DNA from: Balneola sp.
GTDB lineage: Bacteria; Bacteroidota; Rhodothermia; Balneolales; Balneolaceae
Assembly: GCA_017643645.1 (NCBI GenBank)
Contig: JAEPNB010000009.1
Span: 94,600-158,599 of the forward strand
Length of the DNA stretch: 64,000 nucleotides
Direction of reading: 5' to 3'
The notes under the pieces were generated by a model. The model was not told the DNA's origin, ran no database searches, and saw only the letters and a program-made list of their open reading frames with translations. How positions within the stretch are numbered: position 1 is the stretch's first letter; each line of letters opens with the position of its first letter. The translations under genes were made by a program, and so were the position numbers. Shown piece after piece: positions 54,462 to 63,978 of the stretch.

Positions 54462-55417
54462 TATTTTGCTATCTCAAAAGCACCAATTGAAGAATATTTC
54501 TCTATTCTCTGCTCAATTAACTTATTTGAGCTTAGCTTCTTCAGTTTTTTCAGGCTTTTCACTATTTGAGACTTTACCAATGCAGCTGCTTCATCAGGGT
54601 TGCGATGAGCACCACCCAATGGCTCTGCGATTACTCCATCAATAACCTCGAGTTCTTCCAGATCTTTCGCCGTAAGCTTCAGGTTTGCTGCAGCTTGCTC
54701 TTTATAGTCCCACGTTTTCCAAAGAATAGAAGAACAGGATTCAGGAGAAATCACGGAGTACCAGGTATTCTCCATCATGTACACTTCATTACCCATTCCA
54801 ATTCCGATTGCACCACCACTGGCTCCTTCACCAATTACAATGGTGATCAAAGGAACTTTAAGCATAGCCATCATTTTCAGATTTTTAGCTATGGCTTCCG
54901 CCTGACCTCTTTCCTCGGCTTCCAGACCGGGGAATGCACCAGGTGTATCCAGAAGTGTTATGATCGGAATTTTAAACTTTTCTGCCAGTTTCATCAAGCG
55001 ATAGGCTTTTCTGTATCCTTCAGGATTTGCCATACCAAAATTTCTGTATGTACGACTAGCAGTATCTCTTCCTTTTTGATGACCAATTATCATTACAGAT
55101 TCTCCGTCGATCTTACCCAAACCTGCAACTATCGCTTTGTCATCTGCGTGATATCTGTCGCCATGTAACTCAACAAAGTCTTCTATGAAATTATCGATAT
55201 AATCCGTGGTATATGGTCTGTCCGGGTGGCGGGCTAATTGAACTCTTTGCCATCTTGTAAGATCAGCAAAAATAGATTTTCTGAGTTCTTCAACTTTTTT
55301 ATTTAAGCTTGCGATCTCTTTTTTAAGAATCCCATCTCCAACAGTGGAAAGATTTTCAAGTTCTTCGATCTTTTTTTCCAGATCAGCTATTGGTTTTTCA
55401 AAATCAAGATATTGCAT
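54461..55417 (-). CDS. accA: acetyl-CoA carboxylase carboxyltransferase subunit alpha
   Basis: 318-residue subunit of acetyl-CoA carboxylase, making malonyl-CoA for fatty-acid synthesis. Landmarks: the N-terminal coiled coil, [50 protein letters not shown] and [10 protein letters not shown]. Length is typical. It is the first gene of the accA-thioesterase-DUF2085-DUF4199 run; accD lies elsewhere. Confidence 0.98.
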   Translation of the reverse strand: MQYLDFEKPIADLEKKIEELENLSTVGDGILKKEIASLNKKVEELRKSIFADLTRWQRVQLARHPDRPYTTDYIDNFIEDFVELHGDRYHADDKAIVAGLGKIDGESVMIIGHQKGRDTASRTYRNFGMANPEGYRKAYRLMKLAEKFKIPIITLLDTPGAFPGLEAEERGQAEAIAKNLKMMAMLKVPLITIVIGEGASGGAIGIGMGNEVYMMENTWYSVISPESCSSILWKTWDYKEQAAANLKLTAKDLEELEVIDGVIAEPLGGAHRNPDEAAALVKSQIVKSLKKLKKLSSNKLIEQRIEKYSSIGAFEIAK

Positions 55418-55484
55418 GAGTTCTCTTTTTTAGAATTTGTTCAAATATAAACAATCAAACTAACAAGGTCAGCCTTAATGCGAT

Positions 55485-56216
55485 TTAAAGTGCCCCAAAT
55501 ATACTTCTGAATTTTAAAGCCCAAACACGCCAAATCGCTTCTCTTACAATAGCTTTGGACATTTTAGAAACTCCCTCTTGTCTTTCTTTAAATACAATTG
55601 AGACTTCTTTGAGTTTGAACCCCGCTTTCCATGCACGGAAATGCAGTTCTATCTGAAAAGCATAACCATTGGATTTTATTCTTTTCAATGGAACTGCCTC
55701 AATTACACTTCTTCTAAGACATTTAAATCCGGCAGTGGTATCAAAAATTGGTAAGCCCGTAATAGTTCTGGCATAAATATTAGCTGCATAAGACAGAATT
55801 AATCTGCTTAAAGGCCAATTTATAATGCTAATCCCTTTACAATAGCGAGACCCAACTGCTACATCGCATTCTCCTCTTTGTACGGCCCGTATTAATTTCA
55901 GAGCGTCTTCCGGTCGGTGTGAAAAATCCGCATCCATTTCAAGGATGTATTCATAGCTGTGTTGCAGGGCAAATTCGAATCCTCGTACATAAGCTGTTCC
56001 CAAGCCTTGCTTAGACTCTCTCTCTATCAGATGTACTCTTTCAGCGTACTCTTCTTGTTTAACCTTTACATTTTGTGCTGTTCCGTCAGGAGAGCCATCA
56101 TCAACCACCAATATATCAATTGGAAAGTCTAACGCCATCAACCTATCGATCATCCTGATAATATTGGTTGCTTCGTTGTAGGTGGGTATTATTATCAAAG
56201 CTTTTTTTTCCATCAT
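55485..56216 (-). CDS. polyprenol monophosphomannose synthase-like GT2
   Basis: 243-residue family 2 glycosyltransferase. N-terminal IIIPTYNEATN, VVDDGSPDGT, LEMDADFSHRPED (DxD) and the GRY-like VGSRYCKGI segment match dolichol-phosphate mannose synthase homologues that load a sugar on a polyprenyl carrier. No transmembrane C-terminal domain. It overlaps the sugar-phosphate transferase gene by 4 bp, suggesting shared use of the lipid carrier. Confidence 0.93.
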   Translation of the reverse strand: MMEKKALIIIPTYNEATNIIRMIDRLMALDFPIDILVVDDGSPDGTAQNVKVKQEEYAERVHLIERESKQGLGTAYVRGFEFALQHSYEYILEMDADFSHRPEDALKLIRAVQRGECDVAVGSRYCKGISIINWPLSRLILSYAANIYARTITGLPIFDTTAGFKCLRRSVIEAVPLKRIKSNGYAFQIELHFRAWKAGFKLKEVSIVFKERQEGVSKMSKAIVREAIWRVWALKFRSIFGAL

Positions 56217-57622
56217 TGCCCTTTTCCTTTTATGATGGTGAGAACAGTGTTAATAAGAATTTTAGCATCCATTTTAAGCGAGATATTTTCAATATAGAAA
56301 AGGTCGTACTTAGTTTTTTCACGAACGGTATCCAGGGATCCTCCGTATTTCCACTTTACCTGAGCCCAACCTGTAATTCCGGGTCTTACTCTTAACCTTC
56401 GAGTATATAGAGGTATTTGCTTTGCAAATTGATTTACAAAATGAGGTCGCTCAGGGCGTGGCCCTACTAAACTCATATCTCCTTTTAAAACATTTATAAA
56501 TTGAGGGATCTCATCTAAACGCAATTTTCTTAACCAGTAACCCACTCTAGTAACTCTTGGGTCATTTTCTTTTGCTAAAGTTGGTCCTGTTTCATCTTCA
56601 GCATTCATAAACATAGTTCTGAACTTAAGTATGGTGAATGTTTTTCCATTCTTTCCAACTCGTGTCTGCTTAAAGATTGCGGGACCTTCAGAGTTAATTT
56701 TAATTATAATAGATACTATTATTAAGAAAGGAATTGAAAGTACCAGAGCCAGAATAGAAACTAATATATCTAAAACTCGCTTTGCTGCTCGCTCCCATAA
56801 AGGCATTGGCTCAGGAGATACTTCAACCAAAGGCATACCAAAGATTTGATTGGTTTTACTTAAGCCGCTAACCAATTGGTAAAAATCAGGCAGTAATTTT
56901 AAGGTAACATCCGGAAAATCAACTTTTGAAATTACACTTACCAAATCTCTTCGTCTTTCAGGCTCAAGGGCTACCAGTACATCTTGTATTTGGTTTTGAT
57001 CTATAATAGATCTGATGTCATCTAAATGCCCTATTACTTCATTAGGTAGAATTCCTGAGCTTTCGTCCGGCACTTTCCCATTTACTTGAATAAATCCAAG
57101 TACCTGCATTCCCAAAGTTTTATTTCGAATTAGATCATCATATGCGGTTTTCGCAGTATTTCCTGTTCCAATTATTACAGTTTTATGTAATCCTTTCCCT
57201 CTTCTAGCGTAAAACCTTTGAATTGTTCTTATTAAAAATCTGTTAAAAGCAATCAATACAAGTGTAACGCTCCAGTAAAAAATAGTTAATGACTTTTGTT
57301 CCTCTATTGAAATAGTATCACCAATCAATCCTATAAAAAATAAAAATAAAACCCCAATTGATGTAGCTTTAACAACCGTTATAAACTCATCTAACCTGGA
57401 TACCAGATATAGTTTTTTATACAGACCGGTTACAACAAAAACAAACATCCAGTAAATGCTTACCAGCACTCCTGTGTTTACAAAATTCAGACCCGCATCC
57501 TTAAGGATCATATTGAGTTGTTCACTATGATACCAATGGAATACAAACCAGCTTGCCAGAAGAATTAAAAAATCCAACAAACTTGTGAAAATTACTTCGC
57601 TATATCTTTTTAAATTGCCCAA
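56213..57622 (-). CDS. polyprenyl-phosphate sugar-1-phosphate transferase (intact PGT)
   Basis: 469-residue initiating transferase for surface polysaccharide. Membrane helices (~10-130), CoA-binding/Rossmann-like region (~148-265), an anchoring helix ending KRVLDI (~281), then the catalytic cytoplasmic domain with RVGKNG, KFRTM (333-337), the Asp370-Glu371 dyad (LRLDEIPQ), SLVGPRP and PGITGWAQV. All catalytic elements are present, in contrast to the degenerate homologue at 58837-60927. Confidence 0.95.
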   Translation of the reverse strand: MGNLKRYSEVIFTSLLDFLILLASWFVFHWYHSEQLNMILKDAGLNFVNTGVLVSIYWMFVFVVTGLYKKLYLVSRLDEFITVVKATSIGVLFLFFIGLIGDTISIEEQKSLTIFYWSVTLVLIAFNRFLIRTIQRFYARRGKGLHKTVIIGTGNTAKTAYDDLIRNKTLGMQVLGFIQVNGKVPDESSGILPNEVIGHLDDIRSIIDQNQIQDVLVALEPERRRDLVSVISKVDFPDVTLKLLPDFYQLVSGLSKTNQIFGMPLVEVSPEPMPLWERAAKRVLDILVSILALVLSIPFLIIVSIIIKINSEGPAIFKQTRVGKNGKTFTILKFRTMFMNAEDETGPTLAKENDPRVTRVGYWLRKLRLDEIPQFINVLKGDMSLVGPRPERPHFVNQFAKQIPLYTRRLRVRPGITGWAQVKWKYGGSLDTVREKTKYDLFYIENISLKMDAKILINTVLTIIKGKGQ

Positions 57623-57708
57623 TAGATAATTAAGCCTTGCTTAGTTTTTGAATCGCTTAAAATACACATTTAAGAGTCTCCTTCATAAATAATAGACCAA
57701 ATTTTAGT

Positions 57709-58836
57709 TTGTACACTTTAAAAAAAGAAGCCACATCCACAAAAGCCCGTTTGGGAGAGTTTAAAACAGATCATGGAGTTATTGAAACTCCTATTTTTAT
57801 GCCTGTTGGCACTCTGGGAACCGTAAAAAGCGTCTCCCAAAAAGCTCTTATTGAGCAAATTCATGCGCAGATAATTTTAGGGAATACCTATCATCTTTAT
57901 TTGCGACCGGGAAACGAAATTATGAAAAAGGCCGGTGGCTTACATAAATTCATGAACTGGAATAAGCCAATACTTACCGATTCAGGAGGATATCAAATTT
58001 TTTCTTTATCCGATAATAGAAAACTTGACGAAGAAGGCGCTCATTTCAAAAGCCATATCGACGGTTCAAAACATTTGTTTACCCCGGAAAATGTAGTGGA
58101 TACTCAAAGGATTCTTGGTTCCGATATAATGATGTTGCTGGACGAATGTCCACCTTATCCGAGCACTTATGAATATGCTAAAAACTCAATGGAACTTACA
58201 CACCGCTGGGCAAAACGAGGAAGAAAGCATTTTCTGGAAACAAAATCTTTATACGGACATGAGCAAAATCAATTTGGTATTATTCAGGGCAGCACTTATA
58301 AAGATTTAAGAATAGAATCTACAAAATTTATAAGCGATCTGGATTTTGAAGGCATTGCGATCGGAGGGTTAAGTGTTGGTGAACCAATACCTCTTATGTA
58401 TGAAATGGCTGACCTCAACACGGATTATATTCCCAAAAATAAAGCCCGATATTTAATGGGAGTGGGAACCCCTGGGAATCTTTTAGAATGTGTGGCACGA
58501 GGAATTGATATGTTTGATTGTGTTATGCCAACAAGAAATGCTCGTAATGGCACTATTTTTACCCGACATGGAAAGGTCAACATCCGAAATGCACAATGGA
58601 AAAATTATCATAAACCACTGGATGAAGACTTCCCGTCAGAGCTGTGCAACACTTATACAATGGCTTATATACATCATTTGATTAAGCACAATGAAATTTT
58701 CGGGTTGGTATTAGCTTCAGTTCACAATCTTACGTTTTACCTTTGGCTGATGAATGAAGTGCGTGAACACATTGCCAACGATACATTTGCAGAATGGTAC
58801 CCCGGCATGGTTAAGCAGGTTGAAATAAAGCTGTGA
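57709..58836 (+). CDS. tgt: tRNA-guanine transglycosylase Tgt
   Basis: 375-residue enzyme inserting preQ1 at the wobble position of tRNAs for Asn, Asp, His and Tyr. Start is TTG. Landmarks: ETPIFMPVGTLGTVKS, ILTDSGGYQIFSL, GIIQGSTYKDLR, YLMGVGTP, and DMFDCVMPTRNARNG with the nucleophilic Asp. Two of the canonical zinc cysteines are replaced (Phe308, Ser310); Cys313 and His339 remain. The stop codon abuts that of the convergent glycosyltransferase gene with no spacer. Confidence 0.97.
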   Translation: MYTLKKEATSTKARLGEFKTDHGVIETPIFMPVGTLGTVKSVSQKALIEQIHAQIILGNTYHLYLRPGNEIMKKAGGLHKFMNWNKPILTDSGGYQIFSLSDNRKLDEEGAHFKSHIDGSKHLFTPENVVDTQRILGSDIMMLLDECPPYPSTYEYAKNSMELTHRWAKRGRKHFLETKSLYGHEQNQFGIIQGSTYKDLRIESTKFISDLDFEGIAIGGLSVGEPIPLMYEMADLNTDYIPKNKARYLMGVGTPGNLLECVARGIDMFDCVMPTRNARNGTIFTRHGKVNIRNAQWKNYHKPLDEDFPSELCNTYTMAYIHHLIKHNEIFGLVLASVHNLTFYLWLMNEVREHIANDTFAEWYPGMVKQVEIKL

Positions 58837-60927
58837 TCAATTAAGGTTTTCCAGATCTTCAAAACTTTGCAACAGTGAATGACCAGAAAATAAACTTTTA
58901 GCAACTATATCTATATCCAACCATATAGAATAGTTTTGAAGATAGTTGAGTTCAAATCTTTCCTGATCTTCAGAAGAATTAATCCTCTGTGAGTTTAACT
59001 GTACAAGACCAGTGATACCTTTTTTATATTTATAGATTGGTTCATACCGGGAAACTACCGGTGAACCAACCAAACTCAATTTTCCGAATAAAACCTGCTT
59101 AAACAGTAAAAATCTGTTTACATTTTTTGATTGCCTTACAGGAGAAAAATATGAGATTGAATTTTTGATTCTCTTTTTTGCACTTGAATTCATCAATACC
59201 GGTATTGAAAGCACAAAAAAGAATATTGCAGGAATTAGTGCAAGTGTAATATCAAAAGAACGTTTAATCAATTTATTTAAATTCTGCTGGTAAGGTAATT
59301 CGAATAACACAACCGGTACAGAATCGATATACTCAACTTCTGATTTTCCAAGAATATAATCCATAGACTCGGGAACAATTTTAAATATCAGACTTTCATT
59401 TTTCAGCTCTGATATTTGTTCCAGCATAACTTTGTAGCTTATCTCACTTTGAATAAAATATATATGATCGATATTGTAGCCACGGACAATATCTTTAAGC
59501 TGTGAAATTTCTCCTAGCGCATTTGCCCGGTCGTAATTAACATTCACCTCGTTTGAAACATAACCAACTATTTCATAATCCCAGTCAGTGCGAATATTAA
59601 TTTTGTCTATTAAATTTTGAGCGGCTTTTTGACTTCCTATTATTACCAGTTTTGTTTTCTTAAACTTTCCACTACTGCTTTTAACCTGCTTTGCTTTATT
59701 TGTTCTGTATATGCGAAATAAAGTTATCAGTACAGCCGACAATAAAAATGCAATTGCTAATACAGTTCGTGAAAAAGCTAAATTTCGAGCAAAAAAAGTA
59801 ATTAGAACTACACCTGTGAAGCTAAGAAACATTTTCCGCAAGCTGTCAGCTATTGAATCGATCCTTCTGTAAGAATTAAACCCAACTGCAAAGATTACAT
59901 ACAGACCTGTTAGTAAAACATTCACCCACAAGTACTCAAGGCTTTGAAGACTATTTAGCTTCTGATTTAAATCCTGTGTAAAAGAAAATCTGATTATAAA
60001 CGCAGAAATCAACGAAAAATTCAGAATAAAAATATCAAAAGAGGCCAATCGGATTTCTTTTGATTTTGAAAAAAGAAAAGATGTTATCCCTCTGAATGAA
60101 ATCGCAATATAGATTAAACCTTTAAATAAGAGGCTATATCTTGAAGTATAGTGTTTTTGGAAAAATTGATAGTTAGCTTTATTAAAAAGCTTCACATATT
60201 TAAGATCTCCTTTCTTTGTGCTCTCTCCTTTATAATGGATAATAGACGTCTCAGGATAATAGCTGATTTTATAACCCAGTTGCCCTGCTCTGTAGCATAA
60301 GTCTATATCTTCGCCATACATAAAAAAGCGTTCATCAAAACCATCTAATTCTTTTAGAATATGAGTTCTAAAGAACATAAAGGACCCTGATAATACCGGA
60401 ACATAAGCAAACTCATCTTCTTCTAACCACCCTAAATAATACTCCGAAAATAATCTACTTTTGGGAAAAAGAGATGACAATCCCAGCACTTTTGAAGCTG
60501 CGGATCGGATTGTAGGAACAGACCTTCTGGACTCCGGAGCGAAAGTACCATCCGGATTTAATATTTTGCACCCTGCTGCTGCAACATCTGAATTTTCGTT
60601 CATATACTCAAACATTTTGGTCAAAGTGTCTTCGCTTACAATAGTATCCGGATTTATTAAGAGTGTATATTCTCCTCTGGCTTGTTTAATGGCTTGGTTA
60701 TTTGCTTTTCCAAACCCAACATTTTTATCATTGTAAGTATAGTTCACTTCCGGGAAACGGGAAGGTATCAACTCTCTTGACCCATCAGTTGATGCGTTAT
60801 CGACTATAAATATTTCTATTTCTAACCGGCCTTTTGCCTTATTGATAGAGTGAATAAGGTTAAATATATATTCCTTAACATTATAGTTGACAATGATTAT
60901 TGAGATATCAGGCGAATGACTTTTCAT
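58837..60927 (-). CDS. GT2 glycosyltransferase fused to a degenerate PGT-like domain
   Basis: 696 residues. An N-terminal GT2 domain (~7-260) has IVNYN, DNAS, NPDT (92-95) and GEDIDL (205-210), as in rhamnosyltransferase-like enzymes. It continues into membrane helices (~298-405), a Rossmann/CoA-binding-like region (~425-545), and KRSFDI (555-560) plus a helix. The catalytic domain then lacks RVGxxG, KFRTM and the Asp-Glu dyad: only SLVGSP (618-623) and GITGLVQL remain, and this part is about 44 residues shorter than in the intact paralogue. The GT2 is likely active and the PGT part a pseudoenzyme (inference). Confidence 0.9.
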   Translation of the reverse strand: MKSHSPDISIIIVNYNVKEYIFNLIHSINKAKGRLEIEIFIVDNASTDGSRELIPSRFPEVNYTYNDKNVGFGKANNQAIKQARGEYTLLINPDTIVSEDTLTKMFEYMNENSDVAAAGCKILNPDGTFAPESRRSVPTIRSAASKVLGLSSLFPKSRLFSEYYLGWLEEDEFAYVPVLSGSFMFFRTHILKELDGFDERFFMYGEDIDLCYRAGQLGYKISYYPETSIIHYKGESTKKGDLKYVKLFNKANYQFFQKHYTSRYSLLFKGLIYIAISFRGITSFLFSKSKEIRLASFDIFILNFSLISAFIIRFSFTQDLNQKLNSLQSLEYLWVNVLLTGLYVIFAVGFNSYRRIDSIADSLRKMFLSFTGVVLITFFARNLAFSRTVLAIAFLLSAVLITLFRIYRTNKAKQVKSSSGKFKKTKLVIIGSQKAAQNLIDKINIRTDWDYEIVGYVSNEVNVNYDRANALGEISQLKDIVRGYNIDHIYFIQSEISYKVMLEQISELKNESLIFKIVPESMDYILGKSEVEYIDSVPVVLFELPYQQNLNKLIKRSFDITLALIPAIFFFVLSIPVLMNSSAKKRIKNSISYFSPVRQSKNVNRFLLFKQVLFGKLSLVGSPVVSRYEPIYKYKKGITGLVQLNSQRINSSEDQERFELNYLQNYSIWLDIDIVAKSLFSGHSLLQSFEDLENLN

Positions 60928-61577
60928 TAAAGACCGAGTTTATTTAATAAATAGTCCAGTTTTCCTTTTAAACCCAGACCGTACCCAAACCTTTCTGCAG
61001 TTCCTCTCCAAATATGATTGATATAATCTGAAATCTTAAAAAACTTCAGGTTATAACCTTTTTCATTGGCATCTGCAAAATTATGCAGTGTGGGTTGACC
61101 ATGATGTAAAAAAGGTCTTAACGTTTTATATAGCCGGGTGTCGATTAACATATAGGGTGTTAACAATATTTCTTTACCCTTTTCTGATTTATACCCTCTT
61201 TTATTTGCTTTTATAATCTCTCCTACTCCATAAATGCTTGTTTCTGATGTGATAAGTGATGTCATCTTTTCCAGAAATCCGCTTCTTTGAGTTTCAGTAT
61301 CACTATCAAGAAAAAATACATATTTGGTATCAACATATTTTTTTATTGCCATATCCATGGCTGGACCATGAAAAATATTTGAATTCAAAAAGACACTCTC
61401 AATAAACTTATATTCTTCAGAAAGCCTATTGATCAGGTTCACAGACTCCCCGTCATCCTGGGAACCATTATCAATTATAAGAAGATTCACGTTAGGGTAA
61501 AATTCTTTAAATGACCGTACTGCTTTATTAAGCAAATCAGGGGTTTGAAAATTAATAATTACCGTAGTTATATCCAT
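60927..61577 (-). CDS. GT2 family glycosyltransferase
   Basis: 216 residues. IINFQTPDLL, LLIIDNGSQDD and FFLDSDTE (DxD, ~95) are family 2 signatures; it is short and has no membrane segment. The C-terminal ~90 residues carry an aromatic-rich tail. Start and stop codons overlap its neighbours by one base (TAATG) on both sides, so it is translationally coupled to the PorZ-like gene and the GT2-PGT fusion. Confidence 0.92.
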   Translation of the reverse strand: MDITTVIINFQTPDLLNKAVRSFKEFYPNVNLLIIDNGSQDDGESVNLINRLSEEYKFIESVFLNSNIFHGPAMDMAIKKYVDTKYVFFLDSDTETQRSGFLEKMTSLITSETSIYGVGEIIKANKRGYKSEKGKEILLTPYMLIDTRLYKTLRPFLHHGQPTLHNFADANEKGYNLKFFKISDYINHIWRGTAERFGYGLGLKGKLDYLLNKLGL

Positions 61578-63892
61578 TACCTGACTATTACAACTTTCCC
61601 TACTCCTTTTGAACTTCCTTCACTGTCAACGGCTACAACATAATAAATTCCGGAACCTAGTTTATTTCCTGAAGAGTCTCTACCATTCCATGAAACCCTA
61701 CCTCCATTTGTAGAAAAGGAATTCAGTACAGTGCCATCAACACCCAAAACTTTAACTTTTGTTTCGTCACTCAGTCCTTCAATTATTACCTGATCATTCT
61801 TATCATAATTGAATGGATTTGGGAATACTTTTAACTCCTTCATTTCAGTAACTGGCTTTTTGGGAATATCCTGATAGCTGATCAACCCGCCTTCAGTTGC
61901 AATAAAGACTTCTCCAGTAATATCGTTTACAGCAATTGATTTAATGTTATTTGAAAAAAGAGGACTGTTCTCAGTAGTAAACCTCTTTATTATTCTACTT
62001 CCTTCTGAATTTAGCAGATATAATCCTTGATTTGCACTGCCAATCCATTTCTCATTTGCATCATTTACGGCCATCGCACTAACATTTATATCTCTGAGAA
62101 GAAATCTGGAAACAGCTGATGTATCCTCGTTTATAAGCCATTGGGCTGCTCTTTCTTGTGAAGAGCCTTCAATTATCAACTCTGGAAATATAAATTTTGC
62201 TATACCACGTGATGTCCCTATCCAGACCTCTCCATTCTTATCTTCAATCAAGGCATTAACTTTGTTGTCAGGAAGATTTCCATTACTTGCTCCGGTTTGT
62301 AATTTAACTCCTATATCATCATCATTATTCTCCGGATCTTTTGTATCTAAAACCAGCAATCCGGTTCCACTTGATTGAGCATTATGGAGAGATATCCATT
62401 TTTGATCATAAGAATCTATAAACAGATCTTCATAAAGGTCTGATGTACTAACAGCATTGTTTTCCTCAAAAGCTTGCCAATCCTCGTCTCCGGGAGTTTG
62501 TCTGTACAAAGGATTTCCTCCATATCTACTTACTAACCAAACATCATCACTATTATCTGTTTGAATTCCTGTAATTACAGGAAAATTAGGGTCATCAGCT
62601 GGCCACCCTCTTAAAGTGGAATTTGTTTCATCGAAAACTTTTATTTCGCTCGTTTCCTTATTCAGTCTGGAAACACCCCGACCCCAGCTTCCGAAATAGT
62701 AATACTCGTTTGTAACAGTAGAAGTAAAAGCTTGTTGAAAGTCCAAGTTACTCAGCTCAGAATGTAATACTGAATTGAAATTAGTCCAATTACCATCTTT
62801 TAAAACGTAAAATCCTTTTGCTTTATCTATGTTTCCGTTACCCGAAGACTTATTAGAAGAAGAAGCTATTAAAGTACCATTATCAAAATTAAGACCATCA
62901 AAAAAATTTGTATATGGACCTTCTCCCGTTATCAACTTATATGAAAGGTCAAGCTGATTAAAGATAGCTAACCCCCCATTAAGTGTGCCAAATGCAAATG
63001 TTTGATTTTTTGTTTTTATTAATGAGGTACCGATGTTTTCTGATAAAAACCTCGCGTCAAAACCCCCTTCAATTTTCTTAAAAATATTTCGCTCAGCTAG
63101 AGCAATAAATATGTTATCTATTTCAGCATAACCAATAATTATATTATTTGTGAATTCATCATTTGTAGTCCAATTTACAGAACCGGATTCAAGCTTATAA
63201 TTCATATCTTCTGAAGAAGCATATAAGACATTATCTGAATACCCTAAATGTAAAATTGAACTGCTACCCAAGCCTGAGTTTTCGTCATAGTTCTTCCAAT
63301 CTTCAGTAGAGTAATTGCCATCCACTGCTGTATAAGCAGTTCCTTGATTTGTTGCCACGTACAAAGAATCTCCAACCACCAAGAGATCATTGATTTTTGA
63401 GCCTGAATCAAAATCTCCTAATTTTAAAAAAGTATTTCTTACTAAGAAGTTTGATGTTGAATATTCCACTATTCCAAAATCGGTTCCCACAAGCATTGAT
63501 TCATCAATCACTATGAGTTCATTTATACTTTTAGAAGTAAATACAGAGCTCCTATTTATATCCTCTAAGCGATCGATTTTAAAGTCATTAATGTCGATAA
63601 CATCGATTATACCATCTACATAGCCTACAAATACTTTAGCAGAAGTTTGATCATAGAGTATTGAAGTCCCGTTTAATCTGCTTAAACCATCCAGCGGAGT
63701 AAGTTTTTTTATAAGAATTTCATCTTCATATACTGCAATACCCCCCTCTGTAATTGCCCATATCCTCGACAAGCTGTCTTCTTCAATTCCTATAATATTG
63801 CGAAAAGAAGTATGAGATCTCCACTCCAATATTTGTTGTGAAATGGCACTCTGTGAAAATAAGGCAAATATAAAAACAATAAAGTATTTCAT
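61577..63892 (-). CDS. PorZ-like two-propeller surface protein with C-terminal sorting-type domain
   Basis: 771 residues, about the length of PorZ. Signal peptide (~1-18, cleavage near ISQQ), then beta-propeller-like blades repeating W/xIGTSxGI motifs (for example GEVWIGTSRGIAKF, NEKWIGSANQGLYLL). A C-terminal domain begins KVFPNPFN (~695), with a FlgD-like GGRVSWNGRDSSGNKLGSGIYY stretch (split here), as in type IX secretion cargo or accessory proteins. It is the first gene of the glycosyltransferase chain. Confidence 0.82.
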   Translation of the reverse strand: MKYFIVFIFALFSQSAISQQILEWRSHTSFRNIIGIEEDSLSRIWAITEGGIAVYEDEILIKKLTPLDGLSRLNGTSILYDQTSAKVFVGYVDGIIDVIDINDFKIDRLEDINRSSVFTSKSINELIVIDESMLVGTDFGIVEYSTSNFLVRNTFLKLGDFDSGSKINDLLVVGDSLYVATNQGTAYTAVDGNYSTEDWKNYDENSGLGSSSILHLGYSDNVLYASSEDMNYKLESGSVNWTTNDEFTNNIIIGYAEIDNIFIALAERNIFKKIEGGFDARFLSENIGTSLIKTKNQTFAFGTLNGGLAIFNQLDLSYKLITGEGPYTNFFDGLNFDNGTLIASSSNKSSGNGNIDKAKGFYVLKDGNWTNFNSVLHSELSNLDFQQAFTSTVTNEYYYFGSWGRGVSRLNKETSEIKVFDETNSTLRGWPADDPNFPVITGIQTDNSDDVWLVSRYGGNPLYRQTPGDEDWQAFEENNAVSTSDLYEDLFIDSYDQKWISLHNAQSSGTGLLVLDTKDPENNDDDIGVKLQTGASNGNLPDNKVNALIEDKNGEVWIGTSRGIAKFIFPELIIEGSSQERAAQWLINEDTSAVSRFLLRDINVSAMAVNDANEKWIGSANQGLYLLNSEGSRIIKRFTTENSPLFSNNIKSIAVNDITGEVFIATEGGLISYQDIPKKPVTEMKELKVFPNPFNYDKNDQVIIEGLSDETKVKVLGVDGTVLNSFSTNGGRVSWNGRDSSGNKLGSGIYYVVAVDSEGSSKGVGKVVIVR

Positions 63893-63949
63893 TTAGCGGC
63901 TATGTTTATCGTTCAACGAACAAATACATCCAATAATGTACAAACAAAA

Positions 63950-63978
63950 AAACCCGATTCATTGTATGAATCGGGTTT
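63950..63978 (-). terminator. intrinsic terminator at right edge
   Basis: AACCCGATTCAT / ATGAATCGGGTT stem with a TGT loop. The minus-strand side is followed by seven T residues, so it most likely ends a minus-strand transcript entering from beyond the window; on the plus strand TTTTAGGG follows. Confidence 0.85.

Noticed and set aside
54566..55168. 200-codon frame opposite accA
   Set aside because: Antisense to conserved accA; composition (Cys, His, Phe-rich) is typical of a shadow frame.
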